Part shown: piece after piece, positions 48,795 to 56,802 of the stretch
Position numbering within the stretch: position 1 is the first letter of the stretch
How the letters are laid out: each line of letters opens with the position of its first letter
Source of the DNA: Pelotomaculum propionicicum
GTDB lineage: Bacteria; Bacillota; Desulfotomaculia; Desulfotomaculales; Pelotomaculaceae
NCBI RefSeq assembly: GCF_004369225.1
Contig: NZ_QFFZ01000020.1
Location: forward strand, 1 to 57,816
Direction of reading: 5' to 3'
DNA: 57,816 nucleotides
Notes under the pieces: model-generated
Told to the model about the DNA's origin: nothing
The model's database searches: none
The model's input: only the letters and a program-made list of their open reading frames with translations
Made by a program: the position numbers and the translations under genes

Positions 48795-49586
48795 CTACTT
48801 TTCGTCAAAGATGCTTACTCTGGGCCGTATTATCTGCTGCTGGCAACATAACTGAGTCGGCAACATAACACCGATTATGTTCCGCGGAACATAATCCAAA
48901 TAGATCATCTCCGGGCAGCCATGCCTCAAAAGAGCCTTCTTAAAGCAGTCTTCGAGGCGTGGCAGCCGTTCTTCAAAGTAGAACTGGCCTCCAACTATGT
49001 AGCGGGAATAATCGTCCATGAATACGACCAGGTACGCTATCTTCTTCTTACCCAGCTGATCTGGGTGGGGCAGGTATAGGGTGTGCTGCACATCGCCCTG
49101 CCAGCAGGCATTACTGTAATCGGCCTCGAAGCGCCGGAAGGCGCCCGGTGCTTTCTCCAGGGCCTTTTTAGTCATCCCGCGCCGGCGAAGTTGCCTGGAC
49201 AGGGTACTCTCTTTGAGCGCTCCCGGTTCAACCAGTCTGGCCAGCTCTAAAATGGCCATAATCTGCCTGACACTGCGGGCGGGATTCTCACGCTTGAGAG
49301 CGAGCGCCTTCTCCAGCACTTCCGGCACTATCTGTCTGCAGGTCAGCTTGTCCGCCCGCACCGAGGGCAGCAGCGCCTCCCAGCCGCCTGACCGGTATGC
49401 ACAGAGGTATCGCTCCAGGGTGCGCAGACCCACTTTTTTAGTCTGGCTGTGAGGAACATCATAGGTATGGCTGGCGATATCCCGAAGTAGAGCCTCCTGC
49501 TCCCCTGGAGCGAGTTTCCTGGTAACAATGGGGGCGATTAGTCCGTAGCGGAAGTTTGCCACCTCTTGCCGCATCTTCTCGTCCAT
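48795..49586 (-). CDS. DDE transposase, N-terminal half (interrupted by RIT)
   Basis: Residues 1-231 are genuine. An HTH region (TYDVPHSQTKKVGLRTLERY; NPARSVRQIMAILELARLVE) is followed by the start of an rve/DDE core with the first catalytic Asp in ACWQGDVQHTLYL and a beta-strand (KIAYLVVFMDDYSRYIVGG). It ends at HGCPEMIYLD, the second catalytic Asp, after which the frame runs into RIT terminal sequence (YVPRNIIGVM...) to a stop at 48795. HTH plus rve without a zinc HHCC domain fits TniA/IS481-like Mu-type transposases. It continues at 45377. Confidence 0.82.
   Translation of the reverse strand: MDEKMRQEVANFRYGLIAPIVTRKLAPGEQEALLRDIASHTYDVPHSQTKKVGLRTLERYLCAYRSGGWEALLPSVRADKLTCRQIVPEVLEKALALKRENPARSVRQIMAILELARLVEPGALKESTLSRQLRRRGMTKKALEKAPGAFRRFEADYSNACWQGDVQHTLYLPHPDQLGKKKIAYLVVFMDDYSRYIVGGQFYFEERLPRLEDCFKKALLRHGCPEMIYLDYVPRNIIGVMLPTQLCCQQQIIRPRVSIFDEK
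48841..48868 (-). repeat. RIT right terminal inverted repeat
   Basis: 28 bp complementary to 45379-45406: two TTATGTTGCC units on the minus strand separated by GACTCAG. Confidence 0.85.
48875..48894. repeat. Perfect 20-bp palindrome at the RIT right border
   Basis: TTATGTTCCGCGGAACATAA. Each arm resembles the TTATGTTGCC unit of the terminal repeats. It is present only on this side, immediately next to the ATCCA border, and may be a recombinase crossover site. Confidence 0.8.
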
Positions 49587-49831
49587 CTACGTCCTTCCTT
49601 TCCGGTGGAATTGGTTATCATGACCAGTATCCCACGCCGGCATGATCACAGATAGGAGGCAAAGTTTGTTGGATTTTCACGGGAATTAATGGGCTAGAGG
49701 AAACAGCATTCCATAATGGGTAATCATTGCATGTTCATAAATGGATGACGGGAGAATGGCCTCATTTGGGGCAAAACAGAAAAGCCCCGGCTTCGACAGG
49801 CGAACAATGATCCTGTTCGGTTTTTTTGGGG

Positions 49832-50458
49832 TTAGAGCCAAAGGGGGGCTGGAAGCATGGTGTTGAGGAAGCTGAAGCAGCCCCTCAGGGGCGACGGGTT
49901 GAGGCCAAGAATGTGCAGATATCTTTGCGCCAGAGAGAAAAGCCAGCGCACCGTATCCAATGGGCTGGGATTCACGCCCCGAAAGTGTGAGCGCAGCAGG
50001 TCTTCGTCGATACCGGAGCGGATCAGTTCGGCGGCGACCCACAGGGCAGTATCGCCAGCCTTGGAAAGATAGCGTATCCACCACCGCTTGACGGTTTTGG
50101 GATGGATGCCGCCTACTGCGGCACAGGCCACTCCCGTGGCGATCTTCTTGAAGCTTTGACCGAGTTGCCGGCGCTTCAAAGCGGCCTCCCGCACCGGTGT
50201 CACGAAGTGTCCCCAGGGCACTAAAAAGTCCGGCAGGACTGAGATTGTTTGCCCGCATACGGGGCAGCGCCAGCGATAGATGGGAAGCTTGGACTGTCGG
50301 CGCTTGGTCACGGCTATTCGCCAGAAACAGCCGTGTTTGTGGAGAACCTGGCAGTCGCAACTGGAATTGTCGCAAGTAAATTCAAGCTTGGGGCGCTTAT
50401 TGCCATACCGCTTACAGTAGTCTTTACAGTTCTTGCCCAGAAAGAGGATTTTAAGCAT
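49832..50458 (-). CDS. DUF6431-like zinc-ribbon/HTH protein of the transposon
   Basis: 208 residues. Cysteine clusters CDNSSCDCQVLHKHG and the ribbon PIYRWRCPVCGQTISVLPDF then LVPWGHFVTPVREAALKRRQ (residues about 60-95) match, from memory, DUF6431; the ribbon recalls the N-termini of IS1595-type transposases. An HTH follows (SFKKIATGVACAAVGGIHPK then TVKRWWIRYL, about 105-135). AAGGA precedes the ATG. It stands between the duplicated-domain gene (10 bp) and the transposase (245 bp), so it is probably a DNA-binding accessory factor in target or end recognition. Confidence 0.65.
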   Translation of the reverse strand: MLKILFLGKNCKDYCKRYGNKRPKLEFTCDNSSCDCQVLHKHGCFWRIAVTKRRQSKLPIYRWRCPVCGQTISVLPDFLVPWGHFVTPVREAALKRRQLGQSFKKIATGVACAAVGGIHPKTVKRWWIRYLSKAGDTALWVAAELIRSGIDEDLLRSHFRGVNPSPLDTVRWLFSLAQRYLHILGLNPSPLRGCFSFLNTMLPAPLWL

Positions 50459-50468
50459 CTCTCGTTCC

Positions 50469-50816
50469 TTAAGATGAGCGGCTCGCCTGCATTTCTCTCA
50501 GGAATGATGCGGCAAAACGGATAGCTTCCAGGGTATTTTGAACGAACGGGAAGTCTTCGCTCTCCCAATATTCCGGATCATCCATGCTGTGGACCTTCGG
50601 CCATTTTCCCAACTGTGCCGCAGCTCTTTTGACGTCGACATCCGCGCTAGCCTTGTTACCTCTAAGAAGTTCGATGGCCAGGCGCATTGCTTCGCAGGAT
50701 TGCTTAACAAACGGATAGTCTTCCCGCGGCCATGCATCTTTGTCATCCATACCATAGAAGCTTATCCATCTCTCCAGCAGGCGCGCTGCTTTTATTGGGT
50801 CCATTTGTTCAGGCAT
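50469..50816 (-). CDS. Small protein with an internal duplication
   Basis: 115 residues built from two ~45-residue repeats: ARLLERWISFYGMDDKDAWP then REDYPFVKQSCEAMRLAIEL, and AAQLGKWPKVHSMDDPEYWE then SEDFPFVQNTLEAIRFAASF. The shared pattern is W....(Y/H).MDD...W..(E)D(Y/F)PFV...EA(M/I)R. No known family comes to mind. It is the first gene of the transposon's leftward operon, 10 bp before the DUF6431 gene. The acidic MDD/ED pairs could bind metal or a basic partner. Confidence 0.6.
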   Translation of the reverse strand: MPEQMDPIKAARLLERWISFYGMDDKDAWPREDYPFVKQSCEAMRLAIELLRGNKASADVDVKRAAAQLGKWPKVHSMDDPEYWESEDFPFVQNTLEAIRFAASFLREMQASRSS

Positions 50817-51003
50817 ATTACAGATCTCCGTCCTCTGCTATACTTATTTACAAGATATTGCCCATCTAAATCTTCTTTAAATCAGAATAGCCTAACCTGC
50901 CGTCATTGTACAGACGGGATTAGGCAATTGACGGTAATGAATCAATATTTTTACCGCTGATTATTTTGAGGAGTTCACCCTATTTTACTGACGCATAAAG
51001 TGG

Positions 51004-52164
51004 TTGCAAACAAAGTTGGCCGGCCGGCTATCGCTGGCATACGATGTGCTGGTGCAAGCGGTAAAAGCCTGCCCTCTGGAGATCCTTACAAACGACTTAA
51101 AAAACGTTCTCGAATCAGAGTATAAAACCCAAGCTCTGTACCGGTCCAGAGGTAGTGAAGCTCAGAAACGCATACAAGAGATAATCGGGTTAGGAGCCGA
51201 ACTGGTATCCATCACCGAATCCAGTCCGAAAATCAGTGAATTGGAAGCCATCACTATCCTCCGGCGGTTTATCAACGAACAGGCCACATTCGACAACGAG
51301 AAGAACGCCTGGGTGGCTAAAGCAAACAAAGAAATTGCGGCAACCTCCTTGCAATCAGCCCATGACCCGGATGTAACCTACCGCAAGAAAGCCTCCAAAG
51401 GGAATGTCGGTTTAGTCGTCAATATCACCGAAACTTGCTCCGACGAAAACCCGGTCCAAATAGTCACCGATTACATGGTTGAGAAAAACAGTATCAGTGA
51501 TGCTGAAATGCTGGAAAAACGCATACCGGTGTTACAAGAGAAAACGGATGTCACTGACATATACGTAGACGGTGGTTATTTCAGCGGAGGAGTAGAAAAA
51601 CAGGCACAAGCCGCTGAAATCACGGTGCATTATACCGACATGACCGGAAAACAACCAGATCCTGAAAAGATTCCGCTAACCGCATTTATCATCAAGGACC
51701 ATAAAACGGTGGAGGCCTGTCCAGAAGGACATACTCCATATAGCTGCCAGTTTAATGGAAAAAGTAAAGTGATTCTTGCTCATTTCGACAGGAATGTCTG
51801 TTCAAACTGTCCCAGGCAAGACACCTGTCCGGTAAAATTCCGGAAAAACAATACCGTATTGCGAGTTCAACAGAGTGCTATATTTCTGGCCGAAGCCCGC
51901 GAACGCAAAGAAGACAAAAGTGCCAGGAAAGAAGCTACCAGCAAACGTACGGCCATTGAAGGAACCAACTCCTCGCTAAAGTGTTCACAGGGAGCAGGAA
52001 GACTCAAGGTACGGGGTAAAGTCAAAGCAACATTGGTTACTGGGATGAAAATCATTGGACACAACTTCAAGCAAATCGTCCGCTTCTTCAATGGTGACAT
52101 AAGGAAAAAGGCCATAGAAATTGCAAATAACAATAATCAAGGGGTTATTGTGCCCATTTGCTAG
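51004..52164 (+). pseudogene. IS1182-like transposase, N-terminally truncated
   Basis: 386 codons holding the catalytic DDE part: AHDPDVTYRKKASKGNVGLV (first Asp), TDIYVDGGYFSGGVEKQAQA (second Asp), a CSNCPRQDTCPVKF cysteine knuckle and KRTAIEGTNSSLKCSQGAGR (Glu in the final block). The frame is blocked by TGA at 50989, and the N-terminal portion of this family is missing, probably removed by the transposon to its left. The TTG at 51004 is only the first possible start, not a real one. Confidence 0.75.
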
Positions 52165-52330
52165 AATAAACCGGTAAAGCAAAGGATAATAACCATAATT
52201 CATGCATCAAACCGTAAAGGAAACCAAAATAACGGTAAATTAGATAGATGATACTCCCAGTCAATTTTCTTAAGGGGCAAATGACAAGAAAAAAACACCT
52301 CTTTTTGCAGTGGGATCATACATAAATATT
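52165..52330 (+). mobile_element. 3' end of the IS1182-like element
   Basis: 52193-52329 repeats window bases 1-137, giving the shared right end of two element copies. The element ends near 52318-52330, inside a traX-like gene. Confidence 0.7.
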
Positions 52331-52673
52331 TTTTAAAGTTTCCATCTTTATTCCTATAGGAGTCTATTAACAATATTACAATACAAATGGAGAAAAGGGA
52401 TCTGAAAAAATTATTCTCTATATTAATGCAAACTTGTATTATAGCCATTACCAAACCGGCAACGTAAAGCCTTATAAGATATTTTTTTTTACTACTTGTA
52501 TATGTAAAACCCCAGGTAGAACAAAATATAAAAATAGGCGCGGAGAGTCTTCCTATCCAATGAAGATATATAGGCAAATCGGGAATAAAAACTCCGATAT
52601 GATCTATTAACATAAAAAGTAATGCTAATATTTTCAACATAAAACTTGACATATAAAAACTACTCCAATACAA
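52331..52673 (-). pseudogene. TraX-like membrane protein, cut by the IS element
   Basis: The first ~112 residues are a TraX-family acyltransferase-like membrane protein: LKILALLFMLIDHIGVFIPD, LPIYLHWIGRLSAPIFIFCS and TWGFTYTSSKKKYLIRLY, with several membrane segments. TraX proteins are usually about 230 aa. After NKDGNFKK the frame enters the insertion element and ends at 52200 with foreign residues. Start near ATG 52652 or 52640 is likelier than 52673. Non-functional. Confidence 0.7.
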
Positions 52674-52882
52674 AAATGACCTATCACAAATCGAGAAAGG
52701 CCCTTAATCCAGTTGTTTAGGCAACTGCTTATAATTCAAAAGCCTAGCTCCGGCATAAATCGAAGCAGGCTCTATAAAGGTCCCTTTTTAACGATCACAC
52801 AATGCATCACTAATATTTAATTGCAATTGCAGGAAGGCAGAGAATTTTTTCACACGGTCTGCCGCCCCCCTGTCTTACTAAA

Positions 52883-52911
52883 GGAAGCAAGAGAACCGTC
52901 CCCATGCTTCC
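52883..52911. repeat. REP palindrome GAAGCA...TGCTTC
   Basis: GGAAGCAAGAGAACCGTCCC then CATGCTTCC, same family as 35627-35655, followed by two extra CATGCTTCC units (to 52934). The rest of 52674-52995 shows no gene. Confidence 0.7.
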
Positions 52912-52995
52912 CCATGCTTCCAACATGCTTCCCCTTAAATTTTAAGATTGATATAAACATTACCTCCTTTTAAAGTGTATAAAAATGGAATTAAA

Positions 52996-53364
52996 TCACA
53001 CCTCAAAAAATTTTCTTTTTGTAAAAGTATATAACAAAATTATAATAGACCATGTCATGTTCCCAATAAAAGGTTGTTGATGAAATTGTATAGAAAGAAG
53101 AGTATTTACCCCTCCGAAATACAAAGTATATAAAATCATAAACCAATAACCCCATTTTCTAAGGTTTAAATACCCGTAAATCATTATCAAAGTAATCAAT
53201 GATAATAACACCCTAAATAATTGTTCAGGGAAATGAGGTAGCCCAAATTGAGCTGCAATTCCAATTGAATTAACAGTAAAATTAAATAGTAATGTTGTAG
53301 CTCCTATTATGTAAAAAAATCCAATTAATAATATGCCTAGCGGTCTAGCTTTAATAATAATCAC
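52996..53364 (-). CDS. Hypothetical membrane protein
   Basis: 122 residues with four predicted membrane helices (LGILLIGFFYIIGATTLLF; LFRVLLSLITLIMIYGYL; WGYWFMILYTLYFGGVNTLL; WSIIILLYTFTK) and short loops. The gene is AT-rich compared with its surroundings. No family recognised and no informative neighbour. Confidence 0.55.
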   Translation of the reverse strand: MIIIKARPLGILLIGFFYIIGATTLLFNFTVNSIGIAAQFGLPHFPEQLFRVLLSLITLIMIYGYLNLRKWGYWFMILYTLYFGGVNTLLSIQFHQQPFIGNMTWSIIILLYTFTKRKFFEV

Positions 53365-53508
53365 CCACTTAAATCTTTTCTGTAGAATATTATACCATAT
53401 TTTTTAAAATTAACCTATCAACTTTCCCTGCCCGTTAATTTAATAAGGCACGTGGCACCGAAAGAGCAATGATATTATTTAATGTGTCTTTGTTTTTAAA
53501 TTCTAACC

Positions 53509-53530
53509 AGGCCGGATCTCCCGGCCTTTT
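53509..53530 (+). terminator. Terminator-like hairpin
   Basis: AGGCCGG-ATCTC-CCGGCCT followed by TTT. A second hairpin (GCAAGAAAACC/GGTTTTCTTGC, 53622-53656) lies 90 bp further on. No gene was seen in 53365-53769. Confidence 0.5.
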
Positions 53531-53769
53531 GTGGCCCATTTGTATGGAACAATATGTCATTTAAATGAAGAATTTTAATAAGTGAATTTGTAAAGGTTTG
53601 AGAATGCGGATTTCTATGAAAGCAAGAAAACCAAGGTAGCACCTGGGTTTTCTTGCATAAGTACAAACTATTTCCTTTTTTTAGATCCTGTAAAATTTTT
53701 ACTGTGTTTTATTTTATCGCTAACAAAATAGATTGTTTGAAACAAAATTAATATCCATTATTCAACTGT

Positions 53770-54465
53770 TTAGGGAATATAAGACGTGCCAAAAGTAGTA
53801 TAACCAGATACCCCTATTGAATTAATTAAAATGTAACCTACACCAACATACATATAGTACCCAACAGCATAGCAATAATCCATTCTTAAATATGAACTAC
53901 TCGTGTAAGGATTAACTACTTGATTTGTTAATGTAGTGACACTGTCTAATTGATAAAAGCCAAGAGCAGTAGGAGGAGTCGCTACTTCAAGTCTTGCTGG
54001 ACCTGCGGATGTCCAATACTTTGTTGAACCTTCGTGATAATATTGTCCGGTAGCATAATAATTCATATATAATGCAGAGGTGATTTTGACATTTTTGCAA
54101 ACAGTTGCAGTCCCACTAGATTTTGCCCCCAGAACATCGGTTTTTACTTTTACATCAGTAGGATTAGAGTCATTTTGAATTATTGTCTTAGGCAGCTTAC
54201 TGGACTCTTTAAGGGTTTTTTCAATATCTCGGACTGTTACTTTAATATTTGGCATATTGTCTTTTTTAATGATATTACCCGGGTCTAATCCAAAGTATTT
54301 AAGAATATCATTCACATTATCCTCTGTAATTACAGTGTCCTCTGAGAAGGTTTTTTGGTTAAATCCAGACTCCTGCACTGTGGGTTCAGTGCTTGCCATA
54401 ACCGGCAGAGCAAATATCAACAGGCTCAGAACAACACATAAAGCGGTAATAAATTTCCTCTTCAT
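53770..54465 (-). CDS. Secreted hypothetical protein
   Basis: 231 residues. A Sec signal peptide (FITALCVVLSLLIFALPVMA) is followed by a propeptide-like helical part (TEDNVNDILKYFGLDPGNII; DIEKTLKESSKLPKTIIQND) and a C-terminal domain rich in Tyr, Ser and Thr (YMNYYATGQYYHEGSTKYW; LRMDYCYAVGYYMYVGVGYI) resembling a beta-sandwich. The gene is AT-rich, suggesting transfer. I do not recognise the family. Confidence 0.6.
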   Translation of the reverse strand: MKRKFITALCVVLSLLIFALPVMASTEPTVQESGFNQKTFSEDTVITEDNVNDILKYFGLDPGNIIKKDNMPNIKVTVRDIEKTLKESSKLPKTIIQNDSNPTDVKVKTDVLGAKSSGTATVCKNVKITSALYMNYYATGQYYHEGSTKYWTSAGPARLEVATPPTALGFYQLDSVTTLTNQVVNPYTSSSYLRMDYCYAVGYYMYVGVGYILINSIGVSGYTTFGTSYIP

Positions 54466-54539
54466 TTTATTTCAGTATCCTCCTTTTTTTATACATTTTT
54501 TTTAATGTAATCCCAATAACCATCTTTCATTTATAGGCA

Positions 54540-54965
54540 CTCAGGCCTTCCCGCTTTCATCGGGATCGGGGTTCTGGTTTCACCAAGAAGTTGGTATGGC
54601 TTTTCATCCATGCAGATGACCGGATATAGCCTACAATATTGCTTCTGATACAGTTCCCAAAACATCTTCCATGCAAGCAACGAAGGCAGCGTTCTGTTCA
54701 GGCGGAATGCACCAACATTTACGGGGTTTTAATTCGTTTTTTTAAAAGCCGTCCCACAGCTACATGAGAGATGCTTTCAATGTATTGCAGTTCGACCGCC
54801 TTATCGGCCAATAATCTCAAAGTCCATTTGGATCGCCCAGGTGGTGGAGTGCTGCAACTAAGTGCAATGATCTTCACTTCCACTTCTCCGGTAAGCTTGG
54901 GTTCAACCGGCGGTGTACTGCGCTTCTTTCTGTCGAGCGCAACCTGAAGCCCGTGCTCTGAATAC
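54540..54965 (-). pseudogene. IS630-family transposase remnant
   Basis: On the minus strand the fragments HGLQVALDRKKRSTPP, PGRSKWTLRLLADKAVELQY then IESISHVAVGRLLKK, and finally MDEKPYQLLGETRTPIPMKA (DDE core start) follow IS630 transposase order, but frameshifts and a stop after the HTH part separate them. The 3' half is missing. It lies in the gap between the secreted protein and the LytTR gene; 54966-55222 holds nothing else. Confidence 0.6.
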
Positions 54966-55222
54966 TGTTTTTATGTAGTTATAGTGTTAACAGACTACTA
55001 GTTAGACTGTTTCGGGTGGATTAGTCTTTCACTTTGTCCTTGGTTTAGCCTTTCGAATTATCACTTTCATTTAGCAAGTCCCATTAGAATCACCCCCCAT
55101 TGCTTTAAGAGCGTATCAAATAATTTTAACCATGTCTACCAATATTGTCCAAATGGGTCCTTTTCTTGTATGAATGGGTACATTTCCATGCATGAAAGGG
55201 TACTCAAAGTTTTGGATGAAAA

Positions 55223-55246
55223 AATAGAGGGGAATTCCCCTCTATT
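55223..55246 (-). terminator. Terminator of the LytTR gene
   Basis: Perfect palindrome AATAGAGGGG/CCCCTCTATT around AATT, followed on the minus strand by TTTTTT. Confidence 0.85.
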
Positions 55247-55253
55247 CATCTTC

Positions 55254-56003
55254 CTAAATCATTCGAAACCTTGTTTCCATTTCCCTGGCCCTGGCTTTGG
55301 TCATTATGACCGATTCTTCTGTATTGTTTAAAATTACCTTGCATGTCTTCTTTCCCCAGGGCTGTATTTCCTTCACCATATTCAGATTGATTATAAACCC
55401 CCTGTGGCTGCGGAAAAAGGAGTGATCTGACAGTTTTCGTTCCAGCGACTCCAATGTCTCTGCGGTTTTAAATTTACCTCCTGTGGTATGTATAACTATG
55501 AATCGCCCTTCTCTTGTCAGGAAGATAATATCCTTTACGTTTACGAATATTTGCCTGCCTTCCTCTTTAATCAATATTCTTACCGGGCTGGTTTCAGGAG
55601 GAGGGGTAACGGAATTGTTTTTAGCCTGTTCCGCTTCAGCAAGACTTTTTCTGATCCGTTCCATGGTTTCACGGACCCGGTCGATCCTATAAGGTTTGAT
55701 TAAATAATCAAAGGCGTAAACATCAAGAGCCTGGTTTGTGAAATTTTCATAGGTGGGAGCAAAAATGATCTTGGCCTTGGGGCTGCATTCACGTATTTCC
55801 CGTGCCACAATCAGCCCGTCTTTTCCCGGCATGGCGATGTCAAGAAAAACTGCCCGTGGAACAAGTTTTTTCACCAGCCGGACTGTTTCCAGGCCGTCTT
55901 TTGCTTCGCCGACAACCTCTACATCAGGTATTTCTTCAAGAGCTTTCCTGAGAAAGTGGCGCAGGGCTAAGTCGTCTTCTGCAATGAGTACCGGTATTCT
56001 CAT
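55254..56003 (-). CDS. LytTR-family response regulator
   Basis: 249 residues. The receiver domain (about 1-120) has the acidic pair in LIAEDDLALRHFL, the phosphoacceptor Asp in AVFLDIAMPGKDG (about 55) and the switch Lys in FDYLIKPYR. After a proline-rich linker, a LytTR DNA-binding domain (about 140-249) includes FVNVKDIIFLTREGRFIVIH and FFRSHRGFIINLNMVKEI. No cognate LytS-type kinase adjoins it, so its signal source is elsewhere. Confidence 0.92.
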   Translation of the reverse strand: MRIPVLIAEDDLALRHFLRKALEEIPDVEVVGEAKDGLETVRLVKKLVPRAVFLDIAMPGKDGLIVAREIRECSPKAKIIFAPTYENFTNQALDVYAFDYLIKPYRIDRVRETMERIRKSLAEAEQAKNNSVTPPPETSPVRILIKEEGRQIFVNVKDIIFLTREGRFIVIHTTGGKFKTAETLESLERKLSDHSFFRSHRGFIINLNMVKEIQPWGKKTCKVILNNTEESVIMTKARAREMETRFRMI

Positions 56004-56802
56004 GAGTTTTAGCCTTCCTTTACCATATAGTATTCTTCAGGTAGACCAACAACTAGTTTACAAAAATTACAGGCGTAACATAGTAACTGTTAATGCGGCC
56101 AGACCTGCCGGAAAATTAGAAGGTATAGTGTTGAAAAGCAGGATATATACTCCATCCCGGCAGCTTATATCTCAACCATAAAATTTCTACAAAAAGATAG
56201 GAATTCCTACTAATTTAACCATATATTTTATTTATTGGGTTTTGGCAGATGTGAAATTGACATGAATGGTTTTAGGAGGCAAGAGGTAAACGAGTTGCCT
56301 CAATGCGGTTTCATATGCGGCTGATGTCAAGGCTTAACAATCAACTAACGTTTGACGGTTGAACTGTTTTTCGCGCAAAATGCCTGATAGGACCTTTCTA
56401 AAAACACCTCTTGTCTCTTTTTCTACTACTGGTGCAAAACAAAATTTACGGTGTCCCTGGTTTTGATCACGCTGACCTTCTGCTCGGGCCTGTGCGTATC
56501 AGTATGTATGCGACACAGGTGACGGTTCTCAACTGTCGCATTTTAAAACCTGGCTGAAACAATGAAACCGCCCCGAGGGCGGTGAGGAATCAGGCAAATT
56601 TACATGCTTTAAAAGTCCATGGTGTTGAACCCAGTTGCTCCATTGCGAAGCATCGAAACAATGAACGGGGACACATCTCAACAGATGAAAGGGGACACAC
56701 CGGCTAAGGAACGGGGACACACCTCTCTCACAGGCATTTCTGAAGGTTGAGGAATGTCCCCGAACCAGGGGTAAGACCTTACCCCTTTTTGTAGAAAAGA
56801 CC
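56004..56802. repeat. Repeat-rich intergenic region
   Basis: No gene. Contains the hairpin ACCGCCCCGAGGGCGGT (about 56568-56584), one copy of GTCCATGGTGTTGAACCC then TTGCTCCATTGCGAAGC (56611-56648, related to the purD-downstream repeat), and a cluster of GGGGACAC motifs at 56667, 56691 and 56713 with an inverted GTCCCC at 56749-56761. Confidence 0.6.

Larger units (their letters stand above)
45377..48893 (-). mobile_element. RIT element (three overlapping tyrosine recombinases)
   Basis: Three tyrosine recombinase genes overlap by 4 bp each (ritA-ritB-ritC order on the minus strand), the defining layout of recombinase-in-trio elements. Imperfect 28-bp terminal inverted repeats (45379-45406 and 48841-48868, two mismatches) each contain two direct TTATGTTGCC units. 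A perfect 20-bp palindrome follows at the right end. ATCCA stands at both outer borders (45372-45376 and 48894-48898). The element splits a DDE transposase exactly in its LDNGA motif. Confidence 0.85.
43528..50909 (-). mobile_element. Five-gene DDE/ExeA transposon with DUF6431 and DUF5348
   Basis: Genes run leftward: duplicated-domain protein (50816), DUF6431 zinc ribbon/HTH (50458), DDE transposase (49586, interrupted), ExeA-type AAA ATPase (44692), DUF5348 (43875). Left-end repeats AAAATGACGG (43528) and ACAATGACGG (43560) and an inverted copy CCGTCATTGT (50900) suggest transposase-binding sites near both ends, as in Mu/Tn7-like elements. DDE plus ATPase is the core of such systems (MuA/MuB, TnsB/TnsC, TniA/TniB). 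I could not fix the exact termini. A RIT element occupies 45377-48893. Confidence 0.65.

Noticed and set aside
48795-48890. C-terminal 32 residues of the 263-residue transposase ORF as real protein
   Set aside because: They are translated from the RIT palindrome and terminal repeat; the true continuation is at 45377.
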